Shown here: positions 24,177 to 36,174 of the stretch, piece after piece
How positions within the stretch are numbered: the stretch's first letter is position 1
Layout of the letters: each line of letters starts with the position of its first letter
Assembly (NCBI GenBank): GCA_016647705.1
Contig: CM028326.1
Location: forward strand, 19,724,401 to 19,788,400
DNA: 64,000 nucleotides
DNA from: Eucommia ulmoides
Lineage: Eukaryota; Streptophyta; Magnoliopsida; Garryales; Eucommiaceae
Reading direction: 5' to 3'
Notes under the pieces: generated by a model
Database searches by the model: none
Told to the model about the DNA's origin: nothing
Seen by the model: the letters and a program-made list of their open reading frames with translations, nothing else
Translations under genes and position numbers: made by a program

Positions 24177-27100
24177 TTTAATGAATAATAACAGTACTGA
24201 GGATCCTTAATAAAGAAGGATATAAGCTTAATAATATTACTGAGATTCATGACTGAATTATTTGACATGAAAGGAGAAAAAGTTATTACAGTGAGTTGTT
24301 TTAGCAGAACACAGTCGGATCAAAAGGCCACAAGTAGGATAGCTGAATTAGACCTACCGCAATATTATTGGACCACTTTCTGTAATTCGATAAACCATTT
24401 AAGATAATTATGAAATTATTTAGTTGATTAGGAAATCCATTAGGTGGTCAATCAAATTCTTAACAACCTCAAATGATGTGAAGTTGATTTGAAATGGTAC
24501 TAGTAGATCACATGTGTTTACTCAATTATATAAATACTCAATTGGTTGAAATAATTAACAATATGAGTTACTAATTGAATTTCTGGTGCAGAAGCAATGG
24601 ACATTGTGGATCTCAGTACTTAATAAAAAATATTTTTAAATTATCTTGCAATAACAATCATAAATATTTGAAAAAGATAAGATTATTATCTACTTAATAT
24701 ACTTTAAAATAAAACTAATATTTGAATTAATTTATATGCTTTGGGAGATATATAATGGCTGTGGTACCTAGGCTAAAAGCAAGTTTTAATATTCTTTTAA
24801 TAAAAAATAATTATATGAAATTTAGAATTTTAACTAAATAATTATCTTACATAATTATTTTGATTTTATAAATTATAATGATGTGAGTCCCATAAACTAA
24901 TTATAATCAATAGTTGGATGAAGATTTTAAACCCAAGACATCCCTTGTCATTTCGACAAATACCATGAACACCCCTTGTTATTTTTATAATACTTGAGAT
25001 ATCTTTTCTCTTTTCAATTTGGTTACCTAAGAGTCTAAGACACCCTCCATCACATTTTATTGACAAAAATACCATTACAAATGATATTTTTTATTGTTTA
25101 TTTTTTTTTTCTACGCTCTCTATCTATCTATCTCTCTTATTTTATATTTTTTTTATTTTAATTTTTTTTATCTTTGTCATGTATTTTTTATTTTATTTTT
25201 TTGTATGGCATTCAAAGAAAATTTAAAAACACTGAAAGTAATAATTTAGAAAACAAAAGGCAAAAAATAAAAAAATTAAAAAAATTATTTTTTATTTGGA
25301 CAAATTACATAATTGGTTTTGCTAATTGTAGTGTATTTCTATGTGAACCTCTAATTTATTTTGTTTTCAATGTGACCCTCCCATTTGAACAATTTTTTAT
25401 GTGACCCTTTTGTTAAAAATATGGGTTAACTTTGACGGATTTTCTATGACTTGCACATGCCATCATTTTAGGAGTAAAAACTTAATTTTTCTTCTATTCT
25501 TTTTTTTTTTTTTTTCTTTACTGTCTCTCTTTCTTCTTCTCTCTTTTAATGAGAGAAAAATGACACTTTAGAGTGAGAGAGAGAGAGACAATGGAGAGTG
25601 AGTGAGAGCAAAGTTGATATTTTTGTGTTTTTGTTCCAAGATTCCTATTTATGTTCCCACAAAAATTGGGAATTGACTATAATTCTGAGAATAAAAACAA
25701 AAAACAAACATTTTACTTAATGCTTGGTAGTATTTATTTTTTCGAGATTTATATTTTTGTTCCTAAAAAAATCTTGGAAATGAACAAAATTCTTTGAGAA
25801 AAAGCATAAACAAACACCCTACTATTTTCCCAGTGCTTGATGCTCAAATCTAAATCTATTGCTCCTAAGTCTAAAATGGGTGACAGTGACCGGAGGCACA
25901 AGTTACATGGCAGTCGCAAATATGGTTTTAGTTCTTCTTTTCCCTTTAATTTTTTAGGGTGATGAAGGAAAAAATAAAAGGAATGAGAGATCTACATATA
26001 TTTACACCCTTAGTCTTTTCTTGATGTTTCACTTTGTCCTTCATATTTTAAGATGAGTATATTTTGATCTTTGATTACAAAAGAATAGTAGATGATGGAT
26101 AATATCTTCCCTTTATGACTTACTGCGCTAACCTAACTAGGAATATCGAGTTGTAGGGCAAAGAAATAGTTGATGTGAAGCCTTCCATTTTGACTTTCAA
26201 AAGTTAAAACAAGCAATTTAGTTTTGAAATTTCGTTTGAGTGATGTTAGTATTCTCTAAAATAAAATTATAAGGGTCGTCTCTTGATGATTCAATATGAC
26301 ATGGATCTCCCGTGGTTTTGATGAAAATAATAAATGATATAAACTCTTACTTTCTCCTTCCATCCCTAACTCTAAAAGTTTTTTCTATTAAAATCCATGT
26401 TCCCTTTCTACCTCAATCCTTAGCCAGTAGCCCCTCGCTCAAACCCAACGACCACTACACCATGCACTTCTATCAACTCCACCATGAGCCATCACGAAAC
26501 AATCATTTTTCGATCCACTCTTTAATTTTTTAAAATTTAAAACTATTTTTCTTTTTTAAATTTGTGGATTTACCACTCTATGTTTAATTTTTTTTATCTT
26601 ATTATTATTTCTTATTTTGATTCAATATTCCTAATTCTTTGTGTGACTTTTAGTTTTCTTGCGTGCCTGTTTGTATCAGGATTATTGGGGAACGAAATTT
26701 TGAATGATGTTAAAAAAAATCAAATATATTTTTAGATTCATTTGTTTATATTCGTGTCTTCAGGCACGTGATAAATGCTACTTACATATATAAAATATTT
26801 TTTGAAGAAAAAGGAAAAAAAATAACTTAGGGTAACTCGCATTCCTTCTACAATTATTATTATTGTTATTATTATTATTATTATTATTTTTTATTTTTAT
26901 TTTTTTTTTCTTCAAGTCTTTCCAATGTAATAATACATCGTTGATCAAATGAATTCTTCAAGTTGGAGAGCTCAATTATGTATAATTGAAAAAAGGAAAG
27001 AAAAGAGAGAGAGAGAGAGATCTTTAAGAAAAGGGTTGGTTGTAATTTTCTTTTGCTTTATTGGAACAAAGTGGGAATCAATTAAATTAAGAAAACATAA

Positions 27101-27340
27101 ATTAGTTTTGACTTCCTTAACCCCTACAAAGAGGTCTAGTGGTCCTTGTTTGGTACAAGGAGGACAAAACAAGAAGCGCAGCTACAAATCTTAATCAACA
27201 TGGCATCTTTAGTCTTTTGATTGCTTTCCCTCAAATACTTCCTTGGAAACATATAGAAAGTATTCAAACAGCCCATGTGCTACCAACCTCAAAACATCAC
27301 CAACACTTATCTTAGCAAGATGTTACTTCGGTTGGCAAAT
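24177..27340. other. AT-rich intergenic DNA
   Basis: No gene is supported. (ATT)n is seen at about 26857-26887 and (GA)n at about 27005-27020. The segment 24880-25085 (CATCACATTTTATTGACAAAAATACC) resembles the terminal part of the MITE at 28145-28812. Confidence 0.45.
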
Positions 27341-27545
27341 GAAGGTGTTTCTTTTCATTGTCAACTAAAATTCGACTCTTCTGGGAATACACTAAAAATT
27401 ATATCTTGAATGTCATCTTGAATGTGCGCCCTTAAGATCTAGAGAGGTGTTTCTTTTTCGTTGTCAATCAGGTTTCGACTCTTTTGGGAATACTCCAAAA
27501 ATTATATCTTGAATGTCATCCTGAATGTGCGTCTTAAGATCGTCT
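27341..27545. repeat. Tandem duplication, unit about 102 bp
   Basis: GGTGTTTCTTTTCATTGTCAAC... to TGAATGTGCGCCCTTAAGATC (27341-27440) is followed directly by GGTGTTTCTTTTTCGTTGTC... to TGAATGTGCGTCTTAAGATC (27445-27542). Few differences separate the units, so the duplication is fairly young. Confidence 0.8.
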
Positions 27546-27814
27546 AGAAAGATAATTAGTCAAAGTGGGCATATGCTGGTCCGGACAACAATAGTTACTA
27601 AAAAACACTTAACCATGTGAAAAACATAAGACATGTTCAGATTTATACCGTCGAAACTTACAAAAATATTTACTCAATTATTTGATAAGTTCGTTAATTA
27701 GACATCATGGGCTTCATTAATTACACAAGAGAAAGACAACGGCATCGGTTTTATGGACAAATTTTCCTAGTATGATGTTCCTGAAATTGCTAACTTTCAT
27801 GTTGAGGTTTTGTA

Positions 27815-28125
27815 CTTTGCACCCCTGAAATTTTGGAGAAATCTTATTTTAGCTATTGTTCTTTTAATTTGAAGACATTAAACCTTGAAATATCTCAACC
27901 ATGCCAAATTAATCCAAATTGATAACTCGATCATTTTTATGAGGGAAATCAGTTACGGGCCAGACATGCAATCACCCACATGAGTGAAATCTGTTATAAA
28001 AATGATAGAAAGACTGACTTAAAATAATTTAAATATTTTAGGGTTTAATGTGTTTAAAATGAAAGGACAGAACTAAAGTTGGATTCTCGTAAATTTTAGA
28101 GGTTCAAAGTGCAAAAAGCTCTTTT
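27815..28125. mobile_element. MITE family A, copy 1
   Basis: The ends are imperfect inverted repeats (TTTGCACCCCTGAAATTTTG at the left, AAATTTTAGAGGTTCAAAGTG at the right). The interior resembles 29937-30222 and 31640-31952 in the same orientation. It is about 310 bp and non-coding. The TSD is not resolved. Confidence 0.6.
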
Positions 28126-28144
28126 ATGTTTTATGCTTTGAGTT

Positions 28145-28812
28145 TAAACGTGAATACCTTTTTTCATTTGGACAAATACAAATACAAATTATACTCTGTC
28201 ATTTCATATATAAAAACACCTTCTATCACATTTTATATACAAAAATATCTTTGCAATGTCTATATATATATATATTTTTTGTTACAAGAGTATTTTTTTT
28301 TTGTTGTTGTTATATTTCATATTTTGTATGTTCTATTCTTTACATCTCTTTCGGTTTTTCTTTTCTTTTTTTACTTTTAAAATTTGTTAATTTGATTTTG
28401 TATTTTTTAATTTCTGATTTCTGATTTTTTTGGCAAACTAAAAAATAAAAATAAAAATCTAAAAATAAAATGAAAAAATAAAATAAAAATAAAAATATTG
28501 GATTTGATAAATAAAAATAAATAAAGTTTTCTTTTATGTTTTTAATTTTTTAATCTTTTACTTTTTATTTTTTATAAGCACCATATGCAAAAAATAAATA
28601 AATAAAAATAAAACATAAAAAAAAAAAAAAAGGAACAAAAACAAAAAAGAAAACAAGAGAAAAGATATTGAGTAAAAAATAGAAAATAAAAACAAAAATT
28701 AAAAAATCAAAGAATAAAATAAAATATTGTGAAGATAATTTTGTCTACAAAATGTGATGATTGGTGTCAGGTATTATGAAAATTATAGGAGGTGACAGAA
28801 ATGGCGTTATTC
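28145..28812. mobile_element. MITE with terminal inverted repeats of about 85 bp
   Basis: The left end (GTGAATACC...TTCTATCACATTTTATATAC, 28149-28250) is matched in inverse by the right end (TACAAAATGTGATGATTGG ... GTTATTCACAC, 28727-28812). The interior is A/T low-complexity DNA. Long TIRs suggest a Mutator-type MITE, but the TSD is not clear. Confidence 0.5.
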
Positions 28813-29635
28813 ACACTCCCAAAATCAAGTCTTACATTCTTTAATTTTACCTTTTATTTTAGGTCAAATTACAAAATAACCTTATGTTGCATGAGATTTC
28901 ATATTTCTAATAAAAAATTCAATTACATCCGTCAAATAATATTAAAAAATTGAAGGTGTTTTTTCTAATATCTATGTACCAAATATATTTTAGGGATTTA
29001 ACCTAACTTTTTATTTAATCACGGAGAAAATATAATTCAGCCAATTATAATAATAACTCATATATATAATTTTAGTAACTTTATTATTTAATTATATATT
29101 ATTACTTTTTTTTTTATAGGTGCATAAATTTTATCAGTAGTAAAGTAATATATCACTACACATATAGTTTAAGTTAAATAAATAAAAACTAATGATATTA
29201 AATTTAATTTAAGTTGAATATTTGTAGTCTATTTTCGTCATAATATATATTTTTTTATTTTTTAAATAATTAATTTTGTTAAATTATGGGTTATTAATAA
29301 TTTAACATTAAAAAGAATATCAAAATTATGAATAGTTTCATTCTCAATTCTTATGTAAATTCCATGCAATGATTATATGGTTAACAATATTCATACAATG
29401 GACTTGTTTTAAAGAAAAATAAAAATTGAGGGACGTAATTTGAAACTCCTGATGACTTTGATTTGTTTCCGTGATTATCGCACTGCCATTTTTCGAATGT
29501 CCATTAACTATCTCTTTATTATTATTGGCCCACTTAAGAGGTAAAATAAATGATAATTAATGAAAAAGGGAGGTTGCATGTGCAACTTGTTGAATCTTAT
29601 GTGAAGACAACTTTATTTTTAGTACAAATTGCCAC
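28813..29635. other. AT-rich intergenic DNA
   Basis: No supported feature. Confidence 0.45.
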
Positions 29636-29639
29636 AACT

Positions 29640-30767
29640 TATATCCGTGAAGGGTAGAGAATAATTTGGATAATTTCATTTTTTTTTTTATTTTTTTTTT
29701 TAATGTAATGCGTGTCTAGATCAGTTTATACACGACTAATTATTATTTTTCAAATAATTTTAAAATTTCACTTCTCTACATTAATTTGATGTATTCAAAA
29801 TTTTACTTTTGTAATGTCCTACATGATTTAAAAGAAAAATGATATCTTTTTTTACCAACTGGATTAATCATCTTGAATATTTTCATAATTTCTAATTTGC
29901 CCGTGATTTTTTTTTCAAATGAGATTTTCACAAATTGCATTCCTAATTTTTTAGAAAATTCCCATTTAGTCCCTGTACTCTCAACACATTAAACTCTGAA
30001 GTATTCAAATCTTGTCAAATCAATTCAAATAGATAATTTTATTATTTTGTATGACGAAAATTAGCCACGTTTCAGATATCGAATTGTCCATGTAGGTGAA
30101 TTTCGTCATAAGAATGACGAAAAGACTAATTTGACATCATTTGAATATTTTAAGGTTTAATGTATCCAAATTGTAAAAATATAGACTAAAATATAATTTT
30201 TCTAAAACATGGGCTAAATATGAAGAGAACTTTATTTTTCGTACTAATTGCTACAATTTATACCCATGAAAGGATAGAGAATAATTTGGATAATTTCTTT
30301 CGGTGAACTCGACTAATTATCTTTCTCACTGATTTTAAGGGCATATTTTTTGACATTGACTTAAAGCATTCAAGGTTTTACTCTTCGTAGCCTAAAGAAT
30401 ATCGAATTCTGGTTAATAAGGAAATGGGATTTTCTTTTTACTCATTTTTATCAACTAAACTAATCTTCTTGAGTATTTTCATAATTTTTAATTTGCTGTG
30501 AAAGGGTAGAGAATAATTTGAATAATATTTTTTTATTTTGTAAGTTGTGTTTGGATTAACTTACACACATTTCGATTAATTGTTTTTCTGACCGATTTTA
30601 AAGACAATTTTACACATTAGTCAAAGCATTCAACATTTTACTCTTGTAATGCTCCATAGGAGAATCAAACTTTGATTAAAAAGAAAATGAGATACCTCTC
30701 TTTACCAATCAGAGTAATCCTCTATGCTATTTTCATAATTTTCAATTTGTCCATGATTTTATTTTTA
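29640..30767. repeat. Three diverged tandem units of about 235-270 bp, interrupted by a MITE
   Basis: Units at 29640-29912, 30262-30498 and 30502-30767 each begin with a GGGTAGAGAATAATTTGGAT-like block, continue through CGACTAATTAT and TTTTACTCTTGTAATG-like blocks, and end with TATTTTCATAATTTCTAATT. Family A MITE copy 2 (29937-30222) sits between units 1 and 2. A related fragment occurs near 52305-52500. Confidence 0.65.
29937..30222. mobile_element. MITE family A, copy 2
   Basis: It shares the interior block AATTTCGTCATAAGAATGACG and the ATTTTAAGGTTTAATGT stretch with copies 1 and 3. It is inserted in the tandem repeat array. Confidence 0.55.
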
Positions 30768-31639
30768 TTCTTTAATTCATAGATGTGTGACCGTTGAGCC
30801 AATTTCCAACAAACTTTTGTTTAAAATATTGTTCAAAATTAAGAGGAGGAGCACAAAATCTTGTGACCAAATCCCCATATCTTTCGGCCACAATGTTTAT
30901 TTGGGAACAAGACAAAAAGGAAGCACAAGAGTTCCCAAAATGTTAATGATTTGTCTCAATCAAATGATTATTTATTTTATTATGTGGTATCAACTAAGTA
31001 TTACATAAGGTCTAGTAGCTAGCAAAGTTCATATATAGGCAACCATAATGTCCTAGGGTTGACCCTTGCTGTTTTTCTTCGTCAATTTCTTTTCAAAACT
31101 CATCTTTTCTAATGGAAAAGTTGTGAAAATATATTAATTCAAATTACGCCCGATGATCTTACAATAGATTACGTTTTATTTGTAATGTCGTTATATTGTA
31201 TTGTTAAGTAATGTATTTAAAAAATAAATTTTGAAATTGAAAACAATAAGATGTTATTGATGAAATCAACACCTCATTTATTAGTTGGTTCCAAAAGATG
31301 CCCATTCTATTCGGAAAAAGAAGAAGAAAAAGAGTTGGAGATGTTGAAGAGGCAAGGGAGATGATGTAGTGACAATTATGTTTAAAAAATAGAGAAAAAA
31401 AAAAAAAAAAAACTAAAAATAGGGGAAACCCTTTAAGCGATGCCCCACACATGATCGAATTGTTTGATTTGTAAAGTTGTTATACTATATTATTAATTGA
31501 TGTATTTTTTTTATTAAAAAATAAAAAAATGAAAGTGGAGACAATAAAGAGTTACTGATGATAAAAAAAAATCTCATGAAAAAAGAAAGAAAAAAAAAAG
31601 ATAAGATAGAGAGAATAGAGTAAAGTGACTCAAGCCTTT
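30768..31639. other. AT-rich intergenic DNA
   Basis: No supported gene. Two related segments near 31190-31260 and 31480-31560 (TTATATTGTATTGTTAAGTAATG and TTATACTATATTATTAATTGATG) suggest an old duplication. Confidence 0.4.
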
Positions 31640-31952
31640 TGTGCTTTCGCTCTTGAAATTTTAGAGAAACTTCATTTTAGCTCATTTTCTTTTAATTTTA
31701 ATACATTATTTTGAAATACCCAAATCGTCTCAATTGAGTCGTTTTTTTTAATGTTTTATGACGAAATTTATCCACATGGATGATTTCGTGTATAATACAT
31801 GGTTAATTGTCGTCATAAAAAATATCAGAGTTACTAATTTAAACTGACTTGGAAAGATTTGGATGCTTCAATGTTTAATATATTCAAATTGAAAGTGAAA
31901 GCTTAAAGTGAAATTTCTTTAAAACTTTAGGGGTGCAAACTGCAAATGCCTC
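31640..31952. mobile_element. MITE family A, copy 3, next to the tRNA gene
   Basis: The ends read GCTCTTGAAATTTTAGAGAAAC and AACTTTAGGGGTGCAAACTGC, with the interior related to copies 1 and 2. It ends about 25 bp from the 3' end of tRNA-Thr. Confidence 0.55.
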
Positions 31953-31976
31953 TTAAAAATTGAAAAATTAAAGGGA

Positions 31977-32048
31977 TGCCCCCATGCAGGATCGAACTAC
32001 AGACCTTCAGTTTACAAGACTGACGCTCTACCACTGAGCTATAGGGGC
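31977..32048 (-). tRNA. tRNA-Thr (anticodon UGU)
   Basis: The 72-nt minus-strand sequence folds into a full cloverleaf. The acceptor is GCCCCTA/TGGGGGC with discriminator A, the D arm contains AGCTCAGTGGTAGAGC, and the anticodon stem TCAGT/ACTGA holds the loop CTTGTAA with UGU at positions 34-36. The T arm is TGTAG-TTCGATC-CTGCA with one G-U pair. The internal A box (TAGCTCAGTGG) and B box (GTTCGATCC) for RNA polymerase III are both intact. There is no intron and no encoded CCA. Downstream on the minus strand (just left of 31977) the sequence is TTT-rich, suitable for Pol III termination. Confidence 0.92.
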
Positions 32049-32689
32049 TGCTTTTGCTCGACTTTTTTTTCCAAAATATTTATCTGGTTAATTAAATGAC
32101 GTAGAGGGTTGTAATCTTCTGCTTCTCTCTCTTAGCTAATACTTCGTAAAAATGAGAAAATGATAAAAGGAATAAAATCTATCCGGTCCAGATCTTGGAT
32201 GTACCAAGCCCACCGTACAGAGTCATCCGCTGATGGGCCTACGGGATTCTTTCCGGCCTTATACCCATGACTTCTCTCCTCTTTGGCAAAAACGCATTGA
32301 TTTCACTTGCACATTCTTGTTTGGACTTCTCTCCAATTTTAATTTTAATTTTAATTTTAATTTTCATAGAAAGGAAAATGGTTATTGCCTACGTGTCACA
32401 AGGGCCCCTATCAGGTTGGATTTACCCGAGTCTCATTGTGAGGTCCAAAATTAGCCTTGTCTGGTCGTTGGTTTGACCGACGAACTACGTGACCTATCTT
32501 AACGTGATCTAATACGATTTGGTCTACAATGGAAGATCATTTACCTAATTATAGGAGCGACATATAACCAATAAAAGAAAATCGTGATCAAATTGGAAGC
32601 GATGACTTCCACACCCATTGGTATCCCAACAATGCGGACGAAGTTCTGATACCACTAGCCGTCCCATCTTGTTTTCACACTCGAACAAA
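32049..32689. other. Intergenic DNA with a PBS-like site and an (AATTTT)n run
   Basis: An (AATTTT)4-5 repeat lies at about 32335-32363. At about 32648-32660 the plus strand has GTTCTGATACCAC; its complement TGGTATCAGAAC is PBS-like, so part of this could be the end of an old minus-strand retroelement. No LTR pair was found. Confidence 0.35.
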
Positions 32690-33870
32690 ACCTATCAGCC
32701 TATTCGAGAAGGAAATCATAAATTACTCTCTGAAAAAAGAGCATTGGTTGTAGCAGCAACGCCTTGCACTTTTTAGCTAGCTCAACTATAGCGGAACTAA
32801 AGTTCCTTACTTGTTGGGTTCAAACTTCATCAGGGAATCCTAGAGAGACAGCAACTACAACTACCGTCCATTACGATCCATACTAGATCTGACCAATTGC
32901 CTATCCTACCTCCTCTATGTTCTTAACAATCCATCACAGTCTTAGAAAATTCTTAAGCTTTTCTCTTCCGATCGAATAGGCCAGCCATGGGAATAGGTTT
33001 TCATGATTTATTTTTGTCTAGTTAAACTAATATGAGAATCAAAGAGTTTGATCACTGCGCGACCTTGCCAATAAATTGAATCTTCTCCCTCGAACCCATA
33101 GGCTCCACCTGCATCTCCTAGGATATCCCTTCAACTCACTTTCTATTTTCTCAATTAGAATCCATCTAGTGGGAAGCAATTCGCGGAGTGGAGTCACTAA
33201 AACTTTTCCCCTTGACTGAGGGGCCTCATAAGACTTTTCTCAAAGGCCATAGTATTAGTACAACTTATAAAAGAGGCTTTGAGTTTTGTTGCATTGCAAG
33301 AAAAAATTCTAGCCATTCCCTATTTTTTTCTAAAATGTTTTTACTCAGCCAACACTATGAAGCCATGAAGAAGTTGCTCGAAAGTGCTCTTTTGTGTTTT
33401 CAAAACCTTAGCTTGGGAACAAACTTATCTTATGTTGGGGATAGCATCCAAGAGCAAACCTCTAGGAGAACCTGAAGCAGAAGCTACGATGGGGATTCTA
33501 CACGTAATCAACTAATTCAAATCTGTAGGTTCTTGCTATCCCCATACTTTAGTCCCATACCATTCCATGGGCTTTCTATTAAGGGCTAGAGCGCATTTAG
33601 CGAATTAACAAAGAAAAAGAAAATGGGAAAGATTATCCTTAGGCTCTACCTAACTACCTAATTGAGTCCCTAGAGTGAGAAATCAATCATACCTAGATTG
33701 CTTGGCCAAGTTGAAGGACTAGGAGCTAGGAAGCTAGTTCATGTTAAATGCTTATCATTGCCCAACCAAAGTCTAGCCCAAGTTCTGACGTCAAGTCTCT
33801 CTGCATCAAATAGTATCTTCCTAGATGCAGGTTGATCTACCTAAAGTTATGGGGCCTAAGCCTATTCCTA
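32690..33870. other. GC-balanced block, possible mitochondrial DNA insertion (NUMT)
   Basis: Base composition is visibly more balanced than in the surroundings and A/T runs are nearly absent. The texture (for example GAAGCAATTCGCGGAGTGGAG near 33173 and GAAGCAGAAGCTACGATGGG near 33473) resembles plant mitochondrial intergenic DNA. No known organellar gene is recognised, and no long open frame with a known domain is present. Confidence 0.3.
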
Positions 33871-33879
33871 TAGCATTGG

Positions 33880-34905
33880 TTGCTGGTGGCGGAATATTAC
33901 GTCGCCACTTTCACTACAACTGTACAGGTCAAATTTTAGTATAAATTGGGAGAGTAAGGGTTATCGTGTCCACAGGGATTGATTGATATTATTATCGAGT
34001 ACTGTAATTATCATAACCTAATTTTATCTAGGCGATAAAAAATGAATTTATAATTAATTAATATCAATACTAAGTTAATTAATCTAATTATACTATAATA
34101 CTAATATGAGATGTTTAGGAAAAAATATTATCTAGGGATTAACTTCGTTTACAAAAACGTGTTTCGTTTTGTTTAATTTACAATAACGGGTTCAACCTAT
34201 CTGACAATCACTGTATCGTAAACTCACTCACCTCTCTTGAGTACAAGATGAGTGAATATGAGACTTCGCATTAACGAAGAAATTCCCCTCAACGTCTTAA
34301 CGACACGAGGTTACATGAGTCTTGCCCCAACGTCATAGATTGCACACTTTTTAACTCTCTCTCGGGTTATTAGATTGTCGCGTTGTGTTTACCCTAATTC
34401 GAATTCGAGGTTACTTCTCCCGAGTGTCAAACCCTAATTTCTCACTATATCTAAACAAACATATAAACATGACAAACCAATAAATACAATTGAATTAGTA
34501 AAGAACAACCGTTAAAGAAACACAACTCAAACAAACAACATTTTTATAAATATCATTAATCCTTAGATAAAATCCGTTTAGCTCATGGTCATAACCGTTT
34601 ATACAATGAAAAACGAGCTAAACATGCTTAACAAACTACCAAAGTTAAGAAAATAAAGAGAGAAACGGAAGAACTAAGTCGTAGTCCAAAGATTTGGCAC
34701 TAAAACCGTTCAACGATCGCTTTTCCTTCTTCGCTACGTGTTCTTCTCCTTCGGATTTAGTTGAGCACTTCCCAAAAAACTCTCCAAAAATTATAAACCC
34801 TAAGGGGTCTCTTTTGGCCGAGAGGAGAGGAGAGAAAAGAAGTAGGGAACAAAAAATATCTAAAATTAGTGCAGAGTGATCGCCACGGCGGTGGGCATGT
34901 CGGCA
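33880..34905 (+). repeat. Dispersed repeat family R, copy 2
   Basis: It starts in a GTACAGGTCAAATTTTAGTA / CGTGTCCACAGGGATTG region and shares many blocks with copy 3 at 34960. These include GAAGAAATTCCCCTCAACGTC, CTTGCCCCAACGTCAT, a CAACCG..AAACAAAC region, and an AACGATCG..TTCGCTAC end followed by a GTGATCGCCACGGCGGTGGG tail. No coding frame. Confidence 0.65.
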
Positions 34906-34959
34906 AGGTCACTGCTGCGGCAGTGGGTGGTAGCGCGCGAAATACGCCACTACTTACAC

Positions 34960-36169
34960 TCGCAAGTGTATAAGGTCTAAGTTTTAGTATAATGTGATCG
35001 TTAAGATCGGGTTATCGTATTTACAGGGATTGGTGTCATTACTATCGAATACCGCGTTTGTCGTGACCTAACTTTATCTAGGCTAAAAATAAATGTATTT
35101 AATTAATTAAACTAATACTAATATAACCTAAATTAACTACATTAATATACTAATATGTTTTAGGGTAAATAATTGCCTAAGGATTAACGTGTTTACAAAT
35201 ACATGTTCGATTTTGATTTACTCACGTTTACGGTGTTCGACCTATTTGACAATCTCGGTACGTAAACTCCACTGCCACTTCTCCCGAGTGTAAGACGGGA
35301 GAATACATAACTTTGAGTCAACGAAGAAGTTCCCCTCAACATCTTAACAACCCTAGTTCACGTGAGTCTCGCCCAACGTCATTGATTGCACACAATCCAA
35401 CTCTCGACCGGTCATTGGATCGTGCGTTGTATTTACCTTATCGATAATCTCCATTCTAAAACTCCCTCGCCACATCTCCTGAGTGTAAGACGAGGGATAT
35501 AATGCAATTTCGATTCAACGAAGAAGTCCCCCTCAATGTCTTAACGACCCTAGGTCGCGTGAGTCTTGCCCCAACGTCATCGATTGTCCACAATCCAAAC
35601 CCCGACCAGATTATAGAATCGTGGCGTCTGTTTATCCAAATCCGAATCCAAAGTTTGTCAAAACCTCGTATTCTCCATTTATCTAACTAAGCATGATAAA
35701 CAAATAATACAATAAATACAATCAAACTACGAAGAACAATCACAAACAAAACATCGAAATCATCTAAACGCATATTCATAATTATATCGTTAATTCCTAT
35801 ACAATCAATGTTTAACTATGGTCATAGCCGCATTTACGATGAAATAACAAACTAAACATACTCACAATATCCTAAGTTAAAGAAATAAGGAAAAACAATC
35901 GAAGAACTTAGTCTCGTCCGAAGATAAACCGCTAAGAACGCTCAACGATCGATTCGCCGTCTTCTCTACTTCGGGATGTGAGCTCCACCTCTAAAACTCC
36001 TAAACCGGAGCCTAAATATAGTTTAAGGTGCCCAAATGGCCGGGGGGGTCCAAAGGGGAGAAGGAGATGGGTATTTATAAGCAAAATATCTCAAAATATC
36101 TAAATAAATATCTAGGTTGTGCAGAGGCTCTCCACCTAAGCGAAGGGATCCACCACCTAGGCGGAGACT
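34960..36169 (+). repeat. Dispersed repeat family R, copy 3 (left part)
   Basis: It is a direct neighbour of copy 2 and has the same block order (CTCGCAAGTGTATAAGG, TATTTACAGGGATTGG, CGAAGAAGTTCCCCTCAAC). An internal stretch of about 180 bp is duplicated (about 35259-35430 and 35446-35635), each copy with CGAGTGTAAGACGRG and CCTCAAYRTCTTAACRACCC. The repeat is split by the solo LTR at 36175-38738 and resumes at 38744. Confidence 0.65.
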
Positions 36170-36174
36170 AGGTC

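Noticed and set aside
33188..33475. A 95-codon plus-strand frame in the GC-balanced block
   Set aside because: No recognisable domain, length within chance for this composition, and no splice or promoter context.
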